In this document: positions 6,362-11,245 of the stretch, piece by piece | Position numbering within the stretch: position 1 is the stretch's first letter | How the letters are laid out: each line of letters starts with the position of its first letter | Assembly (NCBI GenBank): GCA_013817025.1 | Contig: JACDDK010000016.1 | Span: 1-11,245, forward strand | Length of the DNA: 11,245 bases | Source: Rubrobacter sp. | GTDB lineage: Bacteria; Actinomycetota; Rubrobacteria; Rubrobacterales; Rubrobacteraceae | Reading direction: 5' to 3' | Program-made: the position numbers and the translations under genes | The notes under the pieces: model-generated | Seen by the model: the letters and a program-made list of their open reading frames with translations, nothing else | The model's database searches: none | What the model was told of the DNA's origin: nothing

Positions 6362-6379
6362 AGGTTTTGAAATGCACTC
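6362..6379 (-). repeat. Right terminal inverted repeat of the insertion cassette
   Basis: Read on the minus strand: GAGTGCATTTCAAAACCT. The flanking plus-strand sequence after it is CAAGACC, resuming the ABC ATPase frame. Confidence 0.75.
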
Positions 6380-6383
6380 CAAG

Positions 6384-6598
6384 ACCTGCGGTAGAAAAGG
6401 CCGGAGCATCCGGGACATCAATCTGACCGTGGCACCCGGTGAGGTCTTCGGGAGCTGCGCCCCGCTTCGATCTTTACTACTACGGCTCCGCCATCGAAGA
6501 TGGCATCGACTGGGCGAGCTTTGGCGACGCAACCGCCGTAACCCTCGTCTGGGTTCTACTCGATGCGCGCCTTCCGCCGCCGCGACATCTACACGTAG
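6384..6598 (+). pseudogene. ABC-transporter remnant: ATPase N-terminal piece joined to the tail of an ABC-2 permease
   Basis: 6384-6452 reads TCGRKGRSIRDINLTVAPGE-VFG, the stretch that precedes the Walker A motif in ABC ATPases, but no Walker A follows. From 6466 the next frame reads FDLYYYGSAIEDGIDWASFG and ATAVTLVWVLL, like the last periplasmic loop and final helix of ABC-2 permeases. After another frameshift near 6566, AFRRRDIYT and a TAG stop (6596-6598) give the usual permease C-terminus. Most of both genes is thus deleted, leaving the start of one and the end of the other. Long frames drawn through here are not genes. The 46 bp to the next ATG carry no ribosome site. Confidence 0.65.
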
Positions 6599-6644
6599 CG
6601 TCTACTGAACGCCTGTTGGTGATTGCTGTAGAGTTCCCCGTGTT

Positions 6645-7949
6645 ATGGAGCGTACCGACATAAAATTCTGGCTCTCGCGGGCGCGAGGGCTCGCCGTTTT
6701 TCACGGAGTATTGGAGACGCCGGGGGTGCGGACGATGCTCGCGGTGCTCGGGCTGCTGGCAAAGGAGGAGCCAGACGCGGACGCCGTAGCGGAAGGCTAT
6801 GGGAGTCTGTGGCGGGAGCTTGCGGATGCGCCGGAACTCCTGCTGCCGGACGCCTGGCGCTCGTATCTCGTGCGTGGTGTGTTGGAGGACGAGAACCCGT
6901 TCTCCCTGAGCGCCGAGAAGAGAGCTTTAACGCCCGCGCTCGTGGAGCAGACCCGGCGGGAGTTGCGGTTTTTGCAGACTATCTTTGATCTCGAATCGGA
7001 TACGCTCCTTCGGATGGTCGAGGCCGCCGCGCCGGACTTCGAAGGTTTCTGGGTCGCGCCGCGCTTCGAGCCGCGGCCGGGCGTCTCACCGCGCCGGGGC
7101 GCTACCCGGATGCTCGCCGAGGCCGTGGACTGGGGCGATTGCGTGGAGGGTCTGGCGGAGCACTTCGCCGGGCATGGGGCGGGTTCGTTCGGGCGGCACG
7201 CGGCGTTTCGCTGGAGGAACGGGGGGTTCGTACCCGTACCACGTCCAGACCCGATCTACTTGTCCGAGCTAGTCGGTTATGAGCGTGAACGCGCGCCGCT
7301 GGTAGCCAACACCCAACGTTTTCTGGCTGGGCTTCCGGCGCACCACGCGCTGCTATATGGTCCGCCCGGCACCGGCAAGTCCTCGACCGTCAAGGCGCTT
7401 CTCAACGAGTACTCCGACCGGGGACTCAGGATCGTGGAGCTAGATAAACAGGACCTCGGCGAATTGCCGGAGGTGTTGCGGACGTTGGAGAGGCGCGGGC
7501 CGCGCTTTATCCTGTTCGTTGACGACCTTTCATTCGAGGAGCACGAAGTAGAATACAAGCGCCTGAAAGCCTTTCTCGAAGGGAGCGTCGAGGAGCCGCC
7601 CGCCAACGTCCGGCTCTACGCCACGTCCAACCGACGCAACATCGTGCGGGAGGGTTTCTCCGAGCGTGACGGCGACGACGTCCACGCCCGCGACACCATG
7701 CAGGAGAAGCTTTCTTTGGGCGCTCGCTTCGGTCTGCGGGTGACTTTTCCGGCACCGGATCAGAGCCGATACTTGCAGATAGTCTCCGGGCTCGCCAGTC
7801 AGCGGGGCATAAAACTCGCGACCGACGAAGTCGAGGAGCAAGCCCGGCTCTGGGACCGCTGGCACGCTGGACGCTCCGGTCGCACCGCCCGCCAATTCGT
7901 CGACGAGCTTCAAGCGGAGATGGCCGAAGGACGCAACGCCGGGCGATAG
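6645..7949 (+). CDS. AAA+ ATPase of the DUF815 family
   Basis: 434 residues. A helical, poorly conserved N-terminal region (about 1-200) precedes the ATPase core. Core motifs: DPIYLSELVGYERER (202-216), Walker A GPPGTGKSS (239-247), Walker B FILFVDD (288-294), FEEHEVEYKRLKAFLEG (297-313), sensor-1-like YATSNRRNIV (325-334) and the sensor-2-like SGRTARQF (411-418). DUF815 proteins (for example E. coli YcaJ-unrelated, IstB-like AAA proteins) have no role known to me. The ATG start has no Shine-Dalgarno; a TAGAGT -10-like box at 6629-6634 would give a leader of only a few nucleotides. It lies just after the ABC remnant and converges on dapF with a 21-bp gap. Family assignment is firm; function unknown. 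Confidence 0.88.
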   Translation: MERTDIKFWLSRARGLAVFHGVLETPGVRTMLAVLGLLAKEEPDADAVAEGYGSLWRELADAPELLLPDAWRSYLVRGVLEDENPFSLSAEKRALTPALVEQTRRELRFLQTIFDLESDTLLRMVEAAAPDFEGFWVAPRFEPRPGVSPRRGATRMLAEAVDWGDCVEGLAEHFAGHGAGSFGRHAAFRWRNGGFVPVPRPDPIYLSELVGYERERAPLVANTQRFLAGLPAHHALLYGPPGTGKSSTVKALLNEYSDRGLRIVELDKQDLGELPEVLRTLERRGPRFILFVDDLSFEEHEVEYKRLKAFLEGSVEEPPANVRLYATSNRRNIVREGFSERDGDDVHARDTMQEKLSLGARFGLRVTFPAPDQSRYLQIVSGLASQRGIKLATDEVEEQARLWDRWHAGRSGRTARQFVDELQAEMAEGRNAGR

Positions 7950-7970
7950 ACTTCCAGAGCTGAAACCACT

Positions 7971-8783
7971 TTAGTGTTCGGAAGCCTGTCCTTGCGAGAT
8001 TAGCTCTCCCTCGCAGACGTACTCGGCTGGTCCGGTCATGTAGACAGGCTCGCTTTCGCCGGACCAGTGGATCTCGACGACACCGCCATCAAGGACGACT
8101 CGCACCGGGCTTTCGGAGAGGCCGAGGTGTATAGCGGCCACCGCCACGGCGCAGGAGCCGGAGCCCGAGGCCAGCGTTTCGCCCGCACCGCGCTCCCAGA
8201 TCCTCATCCGCACCTCGCCCAGTGGGCCATCCGTCGGTCGTGCGAACGCGAATTCCACATTGGTTTTGTCAGGGAATAGCGTGTCGTGTTCGACGCGGGG
8301 ACCTATGGAAGCGAGATCCAGACCGTCCACCGCCGCTTCACTCCCCAGAAACGCGACCGCGTGCGGGTTGCCCATCGAAACGCGCAGGAGATCATAGCCC
8401 TCGACCGCCACTTCCGGCTCGAAGGCGGGCGCGCCCATGTCCACCCGCGAGGAACCATCGTCGAAGAGCAGTACTTTCTTCACGCCCGCACCCGTGGCGA
8501 TGGTGAGGGTATCACCCTCGATGATTTCGAAGTCCCGGACGTAGCGGGCGAGGCAGCGCAGGCCGTTGCCGCACATCTCCGAGGTAGAGCCGTCGGAGTT
8601 CAGGTAGATCATCTCCAAGTCCGCGACTTCCGAGGGAGCCGGAATCAGTATCCCGTCCGCCCCAACGCCGAAGTGCCGGTCGCAAATTTGTCGGGCGAGA
8701 TCCGGCAGGTCCGCACCCTCGACCTCGCCGGGATCGAAGATGATGAAGTCGTTGCCGCAACCGTGCATTTTAGTGAAGCGCAT
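7971..8783 (-). CDS. dapF: Diaminopimelate epimerase with Ser at the second catalytic cysteine
   Basis: Interconverts L,L- and meso-diaminopimelate for lysine and peptidoglycan synthesis; cytoplasmic and PLP-independent. 270 residues, usual length. It starts MRFTKMHGCGNDFIIFD. First catalytic Cys in SEMCGNGLRC (Cys71), substrate motif NSDGSTSE (62-69), GNPHAV (138-143) and WERGAGETLA (196-205). The second catalytic Cys normally sits in A-C-G-T-G; here the sequence is ASGSGSCAV with Ser206 (codon TCG), and the next Cys is 211. Family enzymes use two Cys as acid and base, so activity may be altered; a Cys/Ser pair is known to support the related proline-racemase fold in some cases. ATG start without ribosome site; TAGAAT lies 7 nt upstream. 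Divergent from the LysM gene. Confidence 0.93.
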   Translation of the reverse strand: MRFTKMHGCGNDFIIFDPGEVEGADLPDLARQICDRHFGVGADGILIPAPSEVADLEMIYLNSDGSTSEMCGNGLRCLARYVRDFEIIEGDTLTIATGAGVKKVLLFDDGSSRVDMGAPAFEPEVAVEGYDLLRVSMGNPHAVAFLGSEAAVDGLDLASIGPRVEHDTLFPDKTNVEFAFARPTDGPLGEVRMRIWERGAGETLASGSGSCAVAVAAIHLGLSESPVRVVLDGGVVEIHWSGESEPVYMTGPAEYVCEGELISQGQASEH

Positions 8784-8796
8784 AGTCTGGATTCTA
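8784..8796 (-). promoter_or_regulatory. -10 box for a leaderless dapF transcript
   Basis: Minus-strand TAGAAT (8796-8791) ends 7 nt before the dapF ATG. No Shine-Dalgarno is present. A weak TGTTCG lies 16 nt upstream of the -10. Confidence 0.4.
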
Positions 8797-8843
8797 GACC
8801 ATGCGGGCGCAACGAACAGTCTCCTCCGGCCTCGAAAATACCG

Positions 8844-8881
8844 TTGGGAAATACGAGTTCGTACCGTACATTTCCCCTATG
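8844..8881 (+). promoter_or_regulatory. Promoter with internal palindrome, leaderless start of the LysM gene
   Basis: TTGGGA (8844-8849), 17 nt, then TACATT (8867-8872), ending 6 nt before the ATG at 8879. Between them is the palindrome TACGA-GT-TCGTA (8852-8863), placed where an operator would sit. Confidence 0.4.
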
Positions 8882-9160
8882 AAATCAGCTCGGAGAACAT
8901 ATCAGCGGCGCAGGGTTGGTGCGTTGTTTATCGTGGCTGTGGTGGCGCTGGCGCTACACACGGGCGGTGGGGCCGGGGCCGATCCGGAACCCCTTCGGTA
9001 CACGGTCGCGCCCGGCGATACGCTGTGGGACATCGCCCTCGAAAACACTTCGCCGTGGGAGGACCCGAGGCCGAGGGTCGAGGAGATTCGCGAGGCGAAC
9101 GATATACCGGACGCCACCATCTACCCCGGAATGCGTCTGGAACTTCCCCGGTCGGGATAA
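8879..9160 (+). CDS. Small membrane-anchored LysM protein
   Basis: 93 residues from the ATG at 8879, chosen because a basic N-terminus (KSARRTYQRRR) then leads directly into one hydrophobic segment (VGALFIVAVVALALH, 13-27) and because a promoter ends just before it. An upstream in-frame ATG (8801) would add 26 residues with no such logic. One LysM domain spans about 40-90: YTVAPGDTLWDIALENTS, then IREANDIPDATIYPGMRLELP. LysM binds peptidoglycan glycan strands, so the protein probably sits in the membrane or outside it at the wall. Size and layout resemble the SOS-linked YneA/Rv2719c-type LysM proteins, usually beside lexA; lexA is absent here and I see no standard LexA box. Divergent from dapF. 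Confidence 0.83.
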   Translation: MKSARRTYQRRRVGALFIVAVVALALHTGGGAGADPEPLRYTVAPGDTLWDIALENTSPWEDPRPRVEEIREANDIPDATIYPGMRLELPRSG

Positions 9161-9218
9161 CGTTCGTCGGGTCTGGTGCGCCCCGACCTTCGTCGTGTTC
9201 GAGGAGCCACCGGTTTGG

Positions 9219-9251
9219 TATGGTGGACGGGCGATTCACACTCCGGAGAGG
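9219..9251 (+). promoter_or_regulatory. -10-like box and ribosome site for the small HTH gene
   Basis: TATGGT (9219-9224) with start expected near 9231, then GGAGAGG (9245-9251) five nt before the ATG at 9257. This supports the internal ATG over the GTG at 9176, which would place the -10 inside the gene. Confidence 0.4.
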
Positions 9252-9256
9252 TTGGG

Positions 9257-9412
9257 ATGGAGGATTACGGTGAGGTCTGTCTAGCCGAAGAGGTCGAACG
9301 TTTACGACGCTCGGGGCTCTCCAACGGGCAAATAGCGGACAGGATGGGCGTGGACGAGGCGTGGGTGGCAAGCCTCACCGCCACATTCGAGCCCCACGAA
9401 CCGGAGGAGTAA
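9257..9412 (+). CDS. 51-residue helix-turn-helix protein
   Basis: ATG start with GGAGAGG at 5 nt. The protein is acidic (MEDYGEVCLAEEVERL at the start, FEPHEPEE at the end) around one HTH unit: LRRSGLSNGQIADRMGVDEA (17-36) then WVASL, the form seen in sigma-region-4 and Hin/resolvase-type helices. It has no other domain, so it would need to dimerise or partner with another protein to regulate. It may be a small regulator of unknown target. It follows the LysM gene by about 96 bp and converges on the S9 peptidase gene. Confidence 0.6.
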   Translation: MEDYGEVCLAEEVERLRRSGLSNGQIADRMGVDEAWVASLTATFEPHEPEE

Positions 9413-9485
9413 AAAGTCCGGCGTGCGACGATAGTTAGCTCCGTGAAACGTCTCGACTTTTCCCGGTCGACAGCCGACTGCTCAT

Positions 9486-9498
9486 GGCCCATAGCTGA
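9486..9498 (+). repeat. Third copy of the GGCCCATAGCTGA repeat core
   Basis: GGCCCATAGCTGA equals the first 13 bases of the arm at 4605-4623, 4.9 kb away, again in a gap between genes. It is preceded at 9468 by CAGCCGACTGCTCAT, itself similar to the other arm. Confidence 0.55.
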
Positions 9499-9547
9499 AA
9501 GCGCGGCTTGCGAAGAGTTCGGGCTTTCCACAAGCTGCTTCAGAGGA

Positions 9548-11245
9548 TCAGGCACCCTCTTCGTAGCGGCCACCGAGGTGCTTGGCGAGGAACTTCTCGG
9601 CGGCGGCGTAGAATTTCAGGCGGTTTTCGGGACGGGCGAAGCCGTGGCCCTCGTCCTCGAAGAGCAGGTACTCGTGGTCGATGCCTTTCTCCTTCATGGC
9701 CGCGACTATCTGCTCGGCTTCGGCCTGCTTGACGCGGGGGTCGTTCGCGCCTTGCGCTATAAGCATGGGGATTTTTATGCGGTCCACGAAGAAGAGCGGG
9801 GAGCGGGATTTTAGGAAATCCTCTTCCGTATCCGGGTTTCCGACGCGCTCGTGGAAGGTCGAGATCATGGGCCTCCAGTACGGCGGAATGCTCTGTATGA
9901 GCGTGATGAGGCTCGATGGCCCCACTATATCCACCGCGCACCGGAAGAGGTCCGGCGTGAACGTCGCCCCAACGAGCGCCGCATACCCACCATACGAACC
10001 GCCGTGAATGGCGACCCGCTCCGGGTTCGCCACGCCTTCCTCGACCGCCCAGGCCACCGCGTCAACGAGGTCGTCGTGCATCTTGCCGGCCCATTCCCGA
10101 TCCCCGGCGTTGATGAAGTCCTTGCCGTATCCGGTGGAGCCCCGGTAGTTGACCTGAAGACAGGCATACCCCCGGTTGGCGAACCACTGCGCTTCGGGGT
10201 CGTAGCCCCAGCCGTCCCGCGCCCACGGACCGCCATGCACGTTGAGCACCAGCGGCAGGTTTTCGGGCTCGACGCCCGGCGGCAGCGTGAGGTAGCCCTC
10301 GACCGTGAGGCCGTCGCGGGCGGTGAAGGTTATCGGCTCCATGCGGGCGAGGGTGTAACCGGCGAGGTCCGGGCGGGCGTCGAAGAGGTGTTCGCCGGTT
10401 TTTCCTTTGCGGTCGTAGGCGTAGTATGATGCGCCGCCATCGTCGGTGGTGAAGGCGACGAGCCAGTCGTCGTCGGCCCGGTCGCGGCTGGTGACGGCGA
10501 AGTCTCCCCGGTTCAGGGTCTTTATGTGATCGAAGTCCTCGCGGATAGTGTCGTCCAGAACGGTCCACTCGGTACGAGCGCGCTCGACGGCGGTGGCCTG
10601 CGCCTCGTGGGTGTCCGGGTGGATCAAGACCTGTCCAACGTCGTAGCGCGGGTCCTCGACCAACGGCGCCATGTCACCGCTCGCCAGATTCAGGAGTACG
10701 AGACGGGCGGCGTTCGTCCCTCGGGAGTCGAGCAGGTACATCTCGTCGCCGCTTCTGGTGAAGCTCAGCGGAGCGCTGGAGAGGGCGTCTTCCTTGTCCC
10801 AGCCGAGCAGCTTGCTCCAATCCGCGTCGTCGTCCTCGCGCACGAGCAGGTCGAAGCCGCCGTCGGGGGTGGCGGCCATCGCGGCTCGTATCTCGAAGTC
10901 CGCGTCCGGGACCCAGCCGACGACGTTGCCGGGGTTCTTGGCGATCAACTCCAGGTCGCCCGTCGAGAGGGTCAGGCGGTAGACATCGTGTAGCTCGGGG
11001 CTTTCTTTGTTGAGTGCGACCAGCAGCGTATCCGGGAAGTGTTGGCTTTTGTCTAGAATTTGGGCCTGCACGTCGTCGAAGGGCGTGAGATCTCGGTCGG
11101 CTTTCGTGGATGGGTCGACGGCGTGGATGCGCCAGTTTTCGTCGCCGTCCGCGTCTTGCAGGTAGACGATGTGCCGGTCGTCCTCGGCCCAGAAAAACAG
11201 CCGGATGCCGCGCTTTCTATCGTCGGTCACGGGCTCGAAGTCGTC
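9548..11245 (-). CDS. S9 family peptidase (prolyl oligopeptidase/acylaminoacyl-peptidase type), N-terminus outside window
   Basis: A serine hydrolase that cleaves short peptides. The frame is open to the end of the window; 565 residues are visible, and the family usually has about 600-650, so the true start lies beyond 11245. The GTG at 11230 is not needed as a start. The N-terminal part (to about 300) has beta-propeller repeats such as DDRHIVYLQDADGDENWRI and GDEMYLLDSRGTNAARLV. The C-terminal alpha/beta-hydrolase domain begins near YLTLPPGV. It has the oxyanion motif NVHGGPW, NYRGSTGYG, the nucleophile motif GGSYGG (Ser417, fragment numbering), the Asp in ANDPRV (Asp502) and the His in EGHGF (His534), so the triad is complete. 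No signal can be judged. Convergent with the small HTH gene. Confidence 0.92.
   Translation of the reverse strand, partial: DDFEPVTDDRKRGIRLFFWAEDDRHIVYLQDADGDENWRIHAVDPSTKADRDLTPFDDVQAQILDKSQHFPDTLLVALNKESPELHDVYRLTLSTGDLELIAKNPGNVVGWVPDADFEIRAAMAATPDGGFDLLVREDDDADWSKLLGWDKEDALSSAPLSFTRSGDEMYLLDSRGTNAARLVLLNLASGDMAPLVEDPRYDVGQVLIHPDTHEAQATAVERARTEWTVLDDTIREDFDHIKTLNRGDFAVTSRDRADDDWLVAFTTDDGGASYYAYDRKGKTGEHLFDARPDLAGYTLARMEPITFTARDGLTVEGYLTLPPGVEPENLPLVLNVHGGPWARDGWGYDPEAQWFANRGYACLQVNYRGSTGYGKDFINAGDREWAGKMHDDLVDAVAWAVEEGVANPERVAIHGGSYGGYAALVGATFTPDLFRCAVDIVGPSSLITLIQSIPPYWRPMISTFHERVGNPDTEEDFLKSRSPLFFVDRIKIPMLIAQGANDPRVKQAEAEQIVAAMKEKGIDHEYLLFEDEGHGFARPENRLKFYAAAEKFLAKHLGGRYEEGA

Larger units (their letters stand above)
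5351..6379. mobile_element. Transposase-less IS-like insertion cassette carrying an AcuB-like gene
   Basis: A 1029-bp segment bounded by imperfect inverted repeats: GAGCGCATTTCAAAGCCC at the left (5351-5368) and GAGTGCATTTCAAAACCT read inward from the right (6379-6362), 15 of 18 identical. It splits an ABC ATPase gene, whose halves rejoin in frame on removal. The flanks TAA (5348-5350) and CAA (6380-6382) may be a decayed 3-bp target duplication; an AAG pair at 5349-5351/6381-6383 is an alternative. By eye the segment is less GC-rich than its neighbours. No transposase-like frame exists inside; the only gene is the CBS-ACT protein on the minus strand. The GAG ends and TNA-type target recall IS5-family groups, but that attribution is weak. 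Exact ends are uncertain by one or two bases. Confidence 0.65.

Noticed and set aside
6248..6379. The 132-bp segment alone as the element that split the ABC gene
   Set aside because: Its left flank is not ABC-like; only the larger segment starting at 5351 rejoins the ATPase frame.
6439..6663. Open frame of 74 codons between the ABC remnant and the AAA gene
   Set aside because: Its middle is the permease remnant and its two ends run out of the homologous frame; there is no ribosome site. Treated as pseudogene.
8850..8866. Possible LexA/SOS box before the LysM gene
   Set aside because: The palindrome TACGA-GT-TCGTA has a 2-nt centre and does not fit the CGAAC-N4-GTTCG spacing of the actinobacterial/Bacillus LexA site.
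8801..8878. Upstream ATG as start of the LysM protein
   Set aside because: No ribosome site, and it would put 26 polar residues before the signal/membrane segment and place the likely promoter inside the gene.
8286..8882. Long plus-strand frame (198 codons)
   Set aside because: It lies antisense to dapF, which has all family motifs; the frame is a high-GC shadow.
9851..10429. Long plus-strand frame (192 codons)
   Set aside because: Antisense to the S9 peptidase catalytic domain; its sequence has no domain signal.
1..11245. CRISPR arrays, tRNA or rRNA genes
   Set aside because: No regularly spaced repeats and no cloverleaf or rRNA-like segments were seen.

Overview
The window comes from a high-GC bacterium, most likely an actinobacterium. 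Rubrobacter is my guess from the feel of the sequence, not from a search. Supporting signs are GC-rich codons, frequent GTG/TTG starts, meso-diaminopimelate metabolism genes (lysA, dapF), a LysM envelope protein beside dapF, and several genes with no Shine-Dalgarno whose -10 box sits 6-7 nt before the ATG.

Layout. 1-492: 3' end of lysA. 610-2261: a tight pair of a fold-type IV aminotransferase-like protein and a sulfotransferase-like P-loop protein. As I recall, plants carry these two domains as one fused protein. 2244-2744 (minus): a DoxX-family membrane protein, divergent from an aquaporin (2923-3936) with a long charged N-terminal extension. 3998-4486: a Rieske iron-sulfur lipoprotein. 4488-4623: a repeat structure with 19-bp inverted arms. 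4668-5285: an HTH plus coiled-coil protein.

5316-6598 is the most unusual stretch. The first 12 codons of an ABC-transporter ATPase (5316-5351) and the next 23 codons of the same gene (6384-6452) lie about 1 kb apart. They rejoin in frame if the segment 5351-6379 is removed. That segment has imperfect terminal inverted repeats (GAGYGCATTTCAAARCC) and a possible 3-bp target duplication, looks lower in GC, and carries no transposase. Its only gene is an AcuB-like CBS-CBS-ACT protein. I read it as a transposase-less mobile insertion cassette with a metabolic-regulator passenger. The rest of the ABC operon has collapsed: the ATPase fragment runs directly into the frameshifted C-terminal tail of an ABC-2 permease.

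6645-7949 encodes a DUF815-type AAA ATPase, convergent with dapF (7971-8783, minus). dapF is divergent from a small LysM protein (8879-9160), followed by a 51-residue HTH protein (9257-9412). 9548-11245 (minus) is the C-terminal part of an S9 prolyl oligopeptidase-type peptidase running off the window.

lysA and dapF act in the same lysine/peptidoglycan-precursor pathway but are not in one operon. Three enzymes show active-site substitutions worth checking: EPGR to EMGR in LysA, the second catalytic Cys to Ser in DapF, and loss of the usual Lys and Glu positions in the aminotransferase.
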